Part shown: positions 7,877-16,500 of the stretch, piece after piece | How positions within the stretch are numbered: position 1 is the first letter of the stretch | How the letters are laid out: each line of letters starts with the position of its first letter | Origin: Viridibacillus arenosi | GTDB lineage: Bacteria > Bacillota > Bacilli > Bacillales_A > Planococcaceae | Direction of reading: 5' to 3' | Assembly: GCF_001955655.1 (NCBI RefSeq) | Contig: NZ_MSPW01000014.1 | Coordinates: 1 to 64,000 of the forward strand | DNA: 64,000 nt | The notes under the pieces: model-generated | Seen by the model: only the letters and a program-made list of their open reading frames with translations | Databases searched by the model: none | Told to the model about the DNA's origin: nothing | Program-made: the position numbers and the translations under genes

Positions 7877-8804
7877 CCTATGTGATTTAAATGTATCATT
7901 ATCATCTTTGGCAATTCTACATATGGATCGAAAAAATTATTATTTAGATGGAAAAGAGCCTTCTGATTTTTTTAGGTTAGAACCACATTTGGAAATAGAT
8001 GCATATTATCATAACATTCCAATAGAAACGGTCGAGTCCTATTCTATCAAAATTGACAATCAGCAAGTGACCTTGTCGGAAATGTTACACAAATGCCATA
8101 CGGAACTATTACCAGTAGTGAACAACTATCAGTGTTTATTAATTTCAAATTCGTTTTCAGATCGCCAGCCGGAAATACAGCCGCTGCCAAGAATTTTAGA
8201 ATGGTCCGATAAGAAACCAAAAAATTATTTTGGTGTTTCTCATTTAGGCTCATTAGCTTCTATAGATTGTCTAGAAATTCTGGAACTTTGTTTAAATGAA
8301 GGAGAAGAAGGAATTCTTCTATTAGGAGAACAATTATTTATTGAGCAAAACCGGTACAGGACAGGCTATCTTCCCTTATCAGATTTTGCAATGGGCATGC
8401 ATTTTTCTAAAGGACACGGATCGATTCAAATTCTTCAAATTGGAAATTATCCCTTAGCTGAATATCAATCAAATATAGAAAGTAGTAAAATTCACTTTTC
8501 TAATATCATTAAGCAAATCTATGAATTGGTGTCACATCAACATCAACCGAAGTGGGTTATTGTCCAAAATTTATTTGGTCGAATGGATTTCCTGGAATCC
8601 GATTTGTTTTTTATCCGAAAGACAAATGTTGCTCAGAATTATCAAAGTAGTGATGTCTGGTACACGTTTACCGAATTACTGTTATCAGGAAAATTGAAAA
8701 AAGAAGAGAAGATACTTATAATATCGGCAAACCGGGATTTGAGTACTTCATTTGCAGTTCTTCAGTTTAATGGGATGCCTCTAGTTTCCAGTTTTAAGTG
8801 GTAA
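7854..8804 (+). CDS. KAS III-like protein D lacking Cys and His
   Basis: A 316-aa protein that can be laid on proteins A and C over its length: VSHLGSLASIDCLEILEL matches the nucleophile elbow with Ser in place of Cys, and VQNLFGRMDF matches the His region with Gln. The late KKEEKILIISANRDLSTSFAV strand corresponds to the C-terminal FabH strand. Catalysis by the usual mechanism is therefore unlikely; a structural partner or substrate-binding role is inferred. The gene overlaps the dehydrogenase by 23 nt. An in-frame ATG at 7869, with GGAAAG upstream, is an alternative start. Confidence 0.65.
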   Translation: MERFRMYNLCDLNVSLSSLAILHMDRKNYYLDGKEPSDFFRLEPHLEIDAYYHNIPIETVESYSIKIDNQQVTLSEMLHKCHTELLPVVNNYQCLLISNSFSDRQPEIQPLPRILEWSDKKPKNYFGVSHLGSLASIDCLEILELCLNEGEEGILLLGEQLFIEQNRYRTGYLPLSDFAMGMHFSKGHGSIQILQIGNYPLAEYQSNIESSKIHFSNIIKQIYELVSHQHQPKWVIVQNLFGRMDFLESDLFFIRKTNVAQNYQSSDVWYTFTELLLSGKLKKEEKILIISANRDLSTSFAVLQFNGMPLVSSFKW

Positions 8805-8816
8805 GGAGGAGAAATT

Positions 8817-10208
8817 TTGCCAAGAAATATAGATTATTTAAATGATCGAATTATTCCGTTGATTTATAAAACCTTTATTCCAATGGTATTGGCTTCTTCA
8901 GTTTCGATTGTTACGCAACTGGCCAATACTTTTTTTATGGGGCATGAGCATAAGGAAGCTCTGTATATTGTTGGTTTATATATTCCGTTTTCTTTTTTTA
9001 TGACTGCATTGATTGAAGGTTTTCAAATTTCGAATGCCTCTTCCGTTGCATTTGAAAAAGGAAGGGAAAATACCGAGCAAATACCTAAGTTGATTAATAA
9101 TTACCTTCTATATGGAATCTTAACCAGTTTAATTATTGCGATTTTCATTAGTTTATTAACACCGATGTTCGCCGATTATTTTAACGTTCGTAATGAATCA
9201 ATCAATTTATTTAGGAAGTATACTCGGTTAATGGTCTTTCTTACAATATTCTCAGTAGTAAATGCCATACTGTTATCCAGTATAAGGGGATATGGCCTTG
9301 TAAAGATTTCTTCAGGAATAAGTACGTTTACCTCAGTGTCCAATATCTTATTAGTTTATATTTTTGTAGAATATTACCTTCTTGGCGTTTATAGTATTGT
9401 CCTTGCTAATTTTATTGTAAGTAGTATCTCAATAATCATCAGTCTATTTTTCCTATTAAAATATAAAATTGTAAAATTTCAAATTTTACCTTTTTCATTG
9501 AAAAGATTTAAATTAGAGGAAATTGCCAAACGTAAAATCTTGAATATTGGTATTCCAGTGGCTATTTCGTATATTTTAATCTTTATTAGTACATTTTTCT
9601 TCAATAAAATCCTAATGCCATTTGGAAATGAGGTGGTAGCGGGTTTTGGAGCTGCATATCGATTACAAACAATAGTCCTTCTAATCGCGATATCTTCTGG
9701 TAATACATTAGGTCTTCTTATGAATCAGAATATGGGTGGCAATAATTTAGAACGTTCCTTTGAAATCTATAAGAAAGGAATGATCAATATAGTAGGAATC
9801 TACATTATCATTGGCACGGCCATTTTTTTAGGTAAAGACCTAATCGCTTCTTTTTTAATTGCTGACGGGGAAGTGAGCGTACATACAGCAAATTATTTAA
9901 AGATTGTTGCTTTATCCTATATTATCATGGGACCCATGATGTCATCATTATTGGTGCTTGAACAAATTGGCAAAGGATTTCAGGCGTTCTTTTTAAACTT
10001 TTTATATTTCTTTTTTATCGTTGTAATCGGATGGTTTTTAACAAACCATTACCAGGAAGAGAGTTTATTCTACTGGACAATCAGCTTATTGAATGTTTTC
10101 GCCATAACCGGTATTTTATATAGTTATTTTGTCATCAGGAATAGTTTTCAATTGAAACAAACACAATTGAATAAAGAAATAAAAAGGGCAGTTGAAATGA
10201 ATGGATAA
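8817..10208 (+). CDS. MATE family efflux transporter
   Basis: A 463-aa integral membrane protein with about 12 hydrophobic helices in two halves, typical of MATE/DinF multidrug and natural-product exporters. The TTG start follows a strong AAGGAGGAG site. It sits inside the biosynthetic operon between the modifying enzymes and the peptidases, so export of the mature product, or self-protection, is the likely job. MATE proteins are driven by Na+ or H+ gradients. Confidence 0.9.
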   Translation: MPRNIDYLNDRIIPLIYKTFIPMVLASSVSIVTQLANTFFMGHEHKEALYIVGLYIPFSFFMTALIEGFQISNASSVAFEKGRENTEQIPKLINNYLLYGILTSLIIAIFISLLTPMFADYFNVRNESINLFRKYTRLMVFLTIFSVVNAILLSSIRGYGLVKISSGISTFTSVSNILLVYIFVEYYLLGVYSIVLANFIVSSISIIISLFFLLKYKIVKFQILPFSLKRFKLEEIAKRKILNIGIPVAISYILIFISTFFFNKILMPFGNEVVAGFGAAYRLQTIVLLIAISSGNTLGLLMNQNMGGNNLERSFEIYKKGMINIVGIYIIIGTAIFLGKDLIASFLIADGEVSVHTANYLKIVALSYIIMGPMMSSLLVLEQIGKGFQAFFLNFLYFFFIVVIGWFLTNHYQEESLFYWTISLLNVFAITGILYSYFVIRNSFQLKQTQLNKEIKRAVEMNG

Positions 10209-10293
10209 AAACCAATCTTTTTATATCGTTGAACCGTATTTTGACGAGTATTTAGAGACAGACTTGTATTTCCCCAGTTTTATTAAATTTTAA
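10201..10293 (+). CDS. Possible 30-aa small ORF overlapping the MATE stop
   Basis: An ATG overlapping the end of the MATE gene (ATGAATGGATAA context) opens a 30-codon frame rich in aromatic and acidic residues (FYIVEPYFDEYLETD). It has no strong RBS of its own but could be read by coupling. It is followed by about 125 non-coding bases before the next gene. It may be a real small protein or the 5' remnant of a deleted gene. I do not recognise a family. Confidence 0.35.
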   Translation: MDKNQSFYIVEPYFDEYLETDLYFPSFIKF

Positions 10294-10420
10294 ATAATGA
10301 GTATTTAGCGCCGAGGTATCTAATTTTACTGTTATTAATAATTTGTTTAGCTAAATGTATAGTCGATTTAGATGGCAGTAATTTTTTAAGATTTCTATTT
10401 ATGAAAGCGAGGAAAAATGA

Positions 10421-12646
10421 TTGAATAATTTTTCAAAACAATACGAGGAATTTATATCGGAAGAAGAAATGCTAAGAAGCTACTATAAGGAGCATGGCCT
10501 AACAACGGACCAGTTTTTTCCGTTAATGAATATGGTTATGGAACTATCTCCTCTTAAAATAAATGAATCATACGAGAAAATATGGATGAAGTATTTGGCT
10601 CATAACAGAATGATTAATCGAGAAAGGGTAAATCCAAATTTTGAAATCGACAACTACGATGAAATCATCGGCGAAGAATACATGATGGAAACACTCAATG
10701 AAGGAGGCGCTTTTCTCTCCTGGCATTTTGGTGATTATCGGCATAATGTTGACCAAATCATCAAAGCTTTAAGATTTAAATTTCAAAATAAGAATCGGAA
10801 ATTTTATGTTGTCGTAGACCAAGAATCCTTTGAATCAGAAGGGAAACTGGATTCTTGGGAAAAAATTAGGGAAGAAGCGGGAGTAAAGCTATTAGTCGCA
10901 GAATCAAATCTAATAGCTATCAAATTATTTTATATTTTAAAAGAAAATGACTCCTTCCTATTGTTTCTGGATGGACAAGCAGGATTTAATGAAGATAATA
11001 CAGATATACGGACGAACTTTTTGTCTTCAGAAATAAAAGTGAGAAGCGGTATCTTTAGGATTCTTGAAAGGGCAAAGAAAAAAATATGTATTCTGCTTAC
11101 GACTCTGTCCGAAGATGGAAAAAAGCAAATTATCTTTCATAAGCCTTTTGCAGTAGAACCCAACAAGATAGATGAAGCAGTTAACAAAGCTTTCTCCATT
11201 TTCACATCAGAACTGATGAAAAAGCCTGAATTATGGAGATTGTGGTATAGGCACGATGAACAAGTTGTAGAATGGCATCCATCTGTAAATATTCAAGATG
11301 GGAAGCCAATTCAAATTGATTGGAAAACAAAAAGTCAAAATAGTAGTCAAATATTAGGTCTGGATACCAATCATGCTCGGTTATATGAGCTTGAAACTGA
11401 AGCATTATCATTTGATATTCAGCGAAATTCTGGCATCAATTTTTTTGTTCATACTAATGATAAATACATGAATACAAGTATTAGATTAACCTTTTTATAT
11501 CCATTAAGAAAAGAAATGGCATGTTCTATTGCTATCTTTTCAGAATTATTAATACCCGTCAATATACAGACGAAGTTAGATCATTTGTATGGGGCAATTT
11601 TAAAAAGCAACGTATCGAGAAAAGGGGATTATCATGTCTTAGAATTTGAAATGTCGATTATGCAAAATAATCAACTTGATTCGGATATGATTTCAAAATC
11701 TTTAAAACTATTATCAGAAATCATTAATAGTCCACTGGAAAAAGGATTTGAGTATGAGCGGATAGAAAAAGAATTTACCAGTCACTATTATCGCATTAAA
11801 GAAATGAATGAAAATGTGGAATATGCCGCCCAAGAAATTTGCTTGGCTACTATGACGGAAGGGGAACCATTCAGTATTCCGATTTATGGTGATTTGGACA
11901 CTCTGGAGGAATTAAACGAAGAAATATTGTTACAACATTATCAAGAATTCATATCATCCTCTAAAAAATACATTCATGTAATTGGTCCAAACATTGATGA
12001 AGATAAGATACAAAATGATGCTTGTAGTTATTTTCAACAGGAAGAAGAAAATAATCTTTGTCCACATGGCGACATGCTTTCTCCAGTTCATCAAGAGATT
12101 AAGTATATCGAGCAAGATTTACATGCCAATCAAGGAAGATTGTTGATAGGATTTAAAACAGGTATCAACTTCTCATCATTGGAATATATTCCTTTACTTG
12201 TCTTCAATACTATATTCGGAAATTTACCCGAATCAAAATTACAAACTGAAATCAGACATAATAGAGGAATGGCCTATTATCTAAGTTCTGAAATAGATGA
12301 TTTAAAGGGAATATTATTAGTTCATGTTGCTTTACAAGAAGAAAATTATGAAACAGTGACTGAGATTATCTTAAATGAACTAAACAAAATTCAAGATGGG
12401 CAAGTGAGCGAAGAAGAAATTCAAACCGGTATAAATGCAGTGAAACATTATGTGAAAACTGGCTTAGAAACTCCAGCTATCTTAATAGATATTAGCTTAA
12501 CAGGGGATTTATTGGGTTTTCAAGATGATGAAGAGAAGGTTTTTTCTGTGCTGGAAAATATTTCGAAACGTGATATCGTCGATATTGCAAAAAAGATAAC
12601 GTTAGATACGGTATTCAAATCGGTTAAAAAGGTGGCGAAAATATAA
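10421..12646 (+). CDS. Fusion: acyltransferase-like (LPLAT) domain + non-catalytic M16 peptidase subunit
   Basis: A 741-aa two-part protein. Residues about 80-290 look like the lysophospholipid/lipid A acyltransferase fold (AFLSWHFGDYRHN, then FLLFLDGQAG and an IKVRSGIFRILERAKK basic stretch). The usual HFGNWE motif is altered: His102 is kept, but the acid is at +3 (Asp105) and Arg stands at +5. Residues about 320-741 match the M16B peptidase fold. No HxxEH zinc site is seen, but an R/Y segment (RHNRGMAYYLSS) typical of the partner half is. With the next gene it should form a heteromeric M16 protease. The TTG start follows a GCGAGGAAA site. An acyltransferase joined to a leader peptidase suggests coupled trimming and acyl capping; this is inference. 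Confidence 0.75.
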   Translation: MNNFSKQYEEFISEEEMLRSYYKEHGLTTDQFFPLMNMVMELSPLKINESYEKIWMKYLAHNRMINRERVNPNFEIDNYDEIIGEEYMMETLNEGGAFLSWHFGDYRHNVDQIIKALRFKFQNKNRKFYVVVDQESFESEGKLDSWEKIREEAGVKLLVAESNLIAIKLFYILKENDSFLLFLDGQAGFNEDNTDIRTNFLSSEIKVRSGIFRILERAKKKICILLTTLSEDGKKQIIFHKPFAVEPNKIDEAVNKAFSIFTSELMKKPELWRLWYRHDEQVVEWHPSVNIQDGKPIQIDWKTKSQNSSQILGLDTNHARLYELETEALSFDIQRNSGINFFVHTNDKYMNTSIRLTFLYPLRKEMACSIAIFSELLIPVNIQTKLDHLYGAILKSNVSRKGDYHVLEFEMSIMQNNQLDSDMISKSLKLLSEIINSPLEKGFEYERIEKEFTSHYYRIKEMNENVEYAAQEICLATMTEGEPFSIPIYGDLDTLEELNEEILLQHYQEFISSSKKYIHVIGPNIDEDKIQNDACSYFQQEEENNLCPHGDMLSPVHQEIKYIEQDLHANQGRLLIGFKTGINFSSLEYIPLLVFNTIFGNLPESKLQTEIRHNRGMAYYLSSEIDDLKGILLVHVALQEENYETVTEIILNELNKIQDGQVSEEEIQTGINAVKHYVKTGLETPAILIDISLTGDLLGFQDDEEKVFSVLENISKRDIVDIAKKITLDTVFKSVKKVAKI

Positions 12647-13948
12647 ATGGAATGTCTTCAAAATGAAAAATTAGGCCACTCCGTTTTTTGTGAAACCTTT
12701 AGTAATGGGATGGAAGTACATATGATTCCTCTCAAAGGAATGTCGCAAACATTTGCTGTGTTAAATGTGGATTTTGGTGCTAATGATACAGCTTTTATCA
12801 GTACTACTACAAAGGAAAAGATGGAATTGCCGTATGGGACAGCTCACTTTATGGAACATTTAATTTTCAATCAGAGAAATATGCATGACATGAAAAAAGT
12901 CTTTTCTGAAAACGGGGCATCTATTTCTGCCAAAACTGGCTATAATAATACGGATTTTCTAGTTTCTAGTTCTGGTAATATGGCAGAACTTATTTCCAAA
13001 TTGCTTGCCTCCATTTTAAGTCAAGAATTTACAACAATTGAAATTGAAAATGAAAAAAAAGTGATTAGAGAAGAAATATTAATGTATCAAGATAAACCAA
13101 ACTGGGTAGTTTACAGAAACCTATTAATGCAAATGTATCCTGATCTGCCAATTTGTACAGATGTGGCCGGTACGATAGAAAGTATTAACAGGATAGACAA
13201 AGGATTATTGGTGCAGGCTCATGACATTTATTATAGACCTAACAATATGAAATTGGTGGTTGTAGGTGATGTTCATCCAATTGAACTGTGTGAAAGTATC
13301 TATCATACAGTAGTCCGTGATGAAAATTATGCTGAAAAGAAAAGACATGAATTTGAACTATTTTATCCCAATGCTAAAAATCAATCCTATAAAAATATAT
13401 CAATTATGAAAAATTGCTCCCATGATTTATTTTCGATTGGTTTAAGGCATGAAAAACAAGATGGGAATTATTATGAAAATCATTTAGCAAAACTCGCAAT
13501 TACTGAGGCCCTTTTTGGGTTGGGATCTACATTAACAATGGATTTGTATAGGGAGAACTTAATCAATAATCAATGGGGTTATTCTAATTACAATGGTCCA
13601 AATTATGACTTTACTGTTGTCAGTGGTTCAACGGTGAATATACTTCCGGTAAAAGAAAAGCTATATGAAAAACTTCAAGAGGTAAGAAGGAGCGGTTTGA
13701 ACCCATTTGAAATTGAACGTGTAACAAAAAAAATGATTGGTCAGAAAATGATGCAGATGGAAAATATGAAGGAATTCGCTTTAGCTTATTCCGAAGACTT
13801 ATCCAATGGCTTGAATTACTTTAAAACCTTTGAACATTTATTAAAGATGGACGCCCATCTCGTAAATAGCAGATTAGAATCTATTATTAATTTTGATAAC
13901 TTCTTAAAAACTGATCTTTCTTCGCTACCAATGATTGTGAAGAGATGA
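12647..13948 (+). CDS. M16 zinc metallopeptidase, catalytic subunit
   Basis: A 433-aa M16B peptidase with the inverted zinc motif HFMEH (His67, Glu70, His71). The third ligand is a Glu in IREEILMYQDKP, about 72 residues downstream. A C-terminal half with a partial RY-like region follows. It starts one base after the preceding stop, so the two M16 genes are expressed together. M16 pairs mature ribosomal peptides in other systems (AlbE/AlbF for subtilosin, PqqF). Cutting the 15-residue lysine-rich leader of the peptides at 22-249 is the likely function; the cut site cannot be predicted. Confidence 0.88.
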   Translation: MECLQNEKLGHSVFCETFSNGMEVHMIPLKGMSQTFAVLNVDFGANDTAFISTTTKEKMELPYGTAHFMEHLIFNQRNMHDMKKVFSENGASISAKTGYNNTDFLVSSSGNMAELISKLLASILSQEFTTIEIENEKKVIREEILMYQDKPNWVVYRNLLMQMYPDLPICTDVAGTIESINRIDKGLLVQAHDIYYRPNNMKLVVVGDVHPIELCESIYHTVVRDENYAEKKRHEFELFYPNAKNQSYKNISIMKNCSHDLFSIGLRHEKQDGNYYENHLAKLAITEALFGLGSTLTMDLYRENLINNQWGYSNYNGPNYDFTVVSGSTVNILPVKEKLYEKLQEVRRSGLNPFEIERVTKKMIGQKMMQMENMKEFALAYSEDLSNGLNYFKTFEHLLKMDAHLVNSRLESIINFDNFLKTDLSSLPMIVKR

Positions 13949-14066
13949 GTTTATCGTAGAATTTAGACAGTGAGTTTATAGGTATAGAAAAAGTTGCAAT
14001 CATCTCATTAATTTGATTTTTATATAAATATGTATTTATCACTACATATGTATTAATTATGGAATG

Positions 14067-14213
14067 GTGACTTTTTTGAGTCATAGGCAACATTTCAATC
14101 CATTTTTTCAGACCTATGATTTTGAAATGGGCAGTATTGTTTTGATGATTGTTGGAGTAGTCTTATCTTTTGATTCAATGAACATTTTAAACAGAATTTC
14201 AATACCCTTTTGA
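14067..14213 (+). pseudogene. Possible CcdA-like C-terminal fragment
   Basis: A 48-codon frame (GTG start, weak RBS) whose second half is one hydrophobic helix (GSIVLMIVGVVLSF followed by DSMNILNRIS). It resembles the last helix of CcdA, the thiol-disulfide transporter that supplies electrons to TlpA/ResA proteins. A TlpA-like gene follows, so a truncated ccdA is plausible. The match is too short for certainty. Confidence 0.3.
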
Positions 14214-14244
14214 GGATATCATTGGATTTAAAGGAGGACAATAG

Positions 14245-14766
14245 ATGAAAAAAAGAATGATTGTGCGAACTTTATTTTTAGTAATTATCTTTAGTGCCAT
14301 TACTTACACCGTCTATAGTAACTTCATAAAAGAAACATATGAAATGGTGAAAATAGGAGATGTTGCACCTGATTTTATTCTTGAGGATTTAAATGGGGAG
14401 AAGCATAAATTATCAGACTATAAAGGTAAAGGAGTTGTACTAAATTTTTGGGCAACTTATTGTGATCCATGTAAAGAAGAAATGCCTGATTTAGAAGAAA
14501 ACTATATTAAATATAAATCTAAGGGAGTGGAAATCCTTGCAATTAATAATGCACAAACAACTTTTGAAGTTAAAAAGTTCACTAAAAACATTAGTTTTCC
14601 GATATTGATAGATCACTCAATAGTTGTTTTTAAAAGTTATAATATAGATGCTATACCAACATCGATATTCATCGACTCCGAGGGCACAGTAAAAAAAATA
14701 TCAGTGGGTGGTTTGACCAATAAAGCAATTCAGGAAGATATAGAATTGATTATACCTAATATATAA
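14245..14766 (+). CDS. TlpA/ResA-like membrane-anchored thioredoxin
   Basis: A 173-aa protein with an N-terminal membrane anchor (about residues 7-27) and an extracytoplasmic thioredoxin fold of the AhpC-TSA/Redoxin type. The active site is WATYCDPCKEEMP (Cys73, Cys76), and IPTS gives the cis-proline. Such proteins reduce disulfides outside the cell, classically on apocytochrome c. A strong AAAGGAGG site precedes it. It lies 300 nt after the peptide locus on the same strand. A part in keeping the Cys-containing peptide reduced is possible, but nothing in the sequence proves it. Confidence 0.85.
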   Translation: MKKRMIVRTLFLVIIFSAITYTVYSNFIKETYEMVKIGDVAPDFILEDLNGEKHKLSDYKGKGVVLNFWATYCDPCKEEMPDLEENYIKYKSKGVEILAINNAQTTFEVKKFTKNISFPILIDHSIVVFKSYNIDAIPTSIFIDSEGTVKKISVGGLTNKAIQEDIELIIPNI

Positions 14767-14857
14767 TCATAAGGCTGAATTTTATGAATCAAGATTAACC
14801 TAGTTAAAATCACATTTTTAAAAAGTAATAGTGCATCTATTATACTGAAGAACAGAT

Positions 14858-14905
14858 AGCCCATTCCCCCAAAAATAGAATGGGCTAATTTATTAATTTT
14901 TATGG
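14858..14905 (+). terminator. Hairpin terminator after the thioredoxin gene
   Basis: A 10-bp stem (14858-14867 with 14879-14888, sequence TAGCCCATTC) is followed by ATTTATTAATTTTTA. It lies between converging genes and could serve both. Confidence 0.75.
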
Positions 14906-14944
14906 ACTTTCAATGGCCATCTTAAAGAACGGTCTGTTAGGTAT

Positions 14945-15418
14945 CTATGGATCAATGACTATTTCATTTTCACGATCTTTTATTAAACTATCTAATAATA
15001 CGTAGCCGAAAATAATTCCACCAATTGTTATCAATAATGTACTTTGTGAAACAATTAATTCATTTGCAAAGTAAAAATACTGGCCTATAAATGTGTAAGT
15101 CAAGAATGGGGACACAGCTATAAATAATGCTGGTAAAGCAATTACTACAATCTTAATCCAATCAAAAGTCCATTGTTTCTTTTCTTTAATTTCAATAATT
15201 AATTTAGGTAAACGAAGTAATATGCCTATAATAATAGGGAATGCGAAAGAAAACCTTATCAAGGGAAGAATAATATATGTTGTGGAAGCTTCCTTTTCTA
15301 AATGTAATTTATAACTAAGTCCAAGGTAAATCATCACACCTATAATTATTAACGAAATGAAATAACGTGAAAAGCGTTTCACCCTCAACTCCTCCTTAGA
15401 AATTTTGATATTCTCCAA
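14945..15418 (-). CDS. Hypothetical four-helix membrane protein
   Basis: A 157-aa protein with about four hydrophobic segments (near residues 20-35, 48-66, 88-108 and 122-142) and short charged loops. It has a GGAGGA-type site before the ATG. I do not recognise a family. It is convergent with the thioredoxin gene and has no operon partner, so the context gives no hint of function. Confidence 0.6.
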   Translation of the reverse strand: MENIKISKEELRVKRFSRYFISLIIIGVMIYLGLSYKLHLEKEASTTYIILPLIRFSFAFPIIIGILLRLPKLIIEIKEKKQWTFDWIKIVVIALPALFIAVSPFLTYTFIGQYFYFANELIVSQSTLLITIGGIIFGYVLLDSLIKDRENEIVIDP

Positions 15419-15771
15419 TTGTCTAATTATACACTTTTATAACAATATATCCCTTTTAATTGTAGTGGAAAGAAAATATATCTTTCATTACATACGGTTA
15501 AAGTGGATAACCCATTATGGACAGTATATTAACATATGCTCCGAGTTGTTATTCATGACCAAGAATACACTTGAAACAATTAATTTATTAATTAAATGAA
15601 ATTCTTGTAGAGACTCGTTTATCTCAGAACAAGAAAAGGATGGTTGTTAGAACAATGAGCTTGGAAGATAATACTTAATCAACTTTAACGTGGTTCAAAT
15701 CTTCTATAGGAATGGTTATAATAATTGCATAGAGTGGATAAAAATCAATTAATTGGTAGGAGTAATGAAAG
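15419..15771. other. Intergenic stretch, no gene recognised
   Basis: AT-rich spacer with stop codons in all useful frames; a 64-codon frame at 15405-15599 has no RBS and no familiar sequence. The end must hold the promoter of the response regulator gene, with GGTAGGAG just before its ATG. Confidence 0.5.
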
Positions 15772-16455
15772 ATGGATGACAAATTTAACATTATGATTGT
15801 CGAAGATGAACAAAAGATTGCTCAAATGATTGAAGAAAACTTAATCAAATGGGGATATGATGTATTTTCGATAAAGGATTTTCAAAAAGTAGAAGAAGAA
15901 TTCTTGTCAGTAAAACCTCATTTAGTGTTGTTAGATATTAATTTACCTTATTATGATGGATTTTATTGGTGCGAGAAAATTAGGAAGTACTCTAATGTGC
16001 CCATTGTATTTGTGTCGTCTCGTAATGAGAAGATGGATGTTATGATGGCCATAAATATGGGCGGGGATGATTTTATCCAGAAGCCATTCTCAATGGATAT
16101 ACTCGTGACGAAGATTAATGCGATAGTGCGTAGAACGTATACATATCTTTCACCTAGTTTAGATGTTCTCAAACATAATGATTTGACTTTAAACTTAAAG
16201 AATTCAACAGTTAAGTTTGGCGAGCAAGAAAGTGAGCTCACTAAAAATGAATTTAAAATATTGACTGTTCTTTTTGAAAATAAGAATGAAATTATTAGTC
16301 GTGATGAGCTAATGCGTGCATTATGGGAGGATGAGAGTTTTATTGATGATAATACATTGACGGTTAATATAAATCGATTACGTCGTAAACTAACAGATAT
16401 GGGTGTGGAAGATTATATCCAAACGAAGAAAGGGCAAGGGTATATGCTAATATGA
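15772..16455 (+). CDS. OmpR/BceR-type response regulator
   Basis: A 227-aa response regulator. The receiver domain has acidic residues EDE at 11-13, the phospho-acceptor Asp55 in VLLDINLP, and the switch lysine in IQKPFS. A winged-helix DNA-binding domain (about residues 130-226) ends NRLRRKLTDMG...TKKGQGY. It is next to a Bce-type ATPase/permease pair, so it probably controls peptide-antibiotic resistance genes. Its cognate kinase is missing: the overlapping kinase start at 16452 is cut after about 16 codons. Confidence 0.9.
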   Translation: MDDKFNIMIVEDEQKIAQMIEENLIKWGYDVFSIKDFQKVEEEFLSVKPHLVLLDINLPYYDGFYWCEKIRKYSNVPIVFVSSRNEKMDVMMAINMGGDDFIQKPFSMDILVTKINAIVRRTYTYLSPSLDVLKHNDLTLNLKNSTVKFGEQESELTKNEFKILTVLFENKNEIISRDELMRALWEDESFIDDNTLTVNINRLRRKLTDMGVEDYIQTKKGQGYMLI

Positions 16456-16500
16456 GTATTTGGAAGCATTTGTTCTTTCAGAGGCGACTAATCTTAACCT
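16452..16500 (+). pseudogene. Remnant of the sensor kinase gene (first ~16 codons)
   Basis: An ATG overlapping the end of the response regulator (ATATGAG) starts MSIWKHLFFQRRLIL, typical of the N-terminus of a BceS-type kinase. The frame then runs into sequence that is antisense to the permease gene and stops at 16628. No HisKA or ATPase part exists. It looks like the left edge of a deletion. Confidence 0.6.

Noticed and set aside
15405-15599. 64-aa plus-strand ORF
   Set aside because: Overlaps the start region of the opposite gene, has no RBS and no recognisable sequence.
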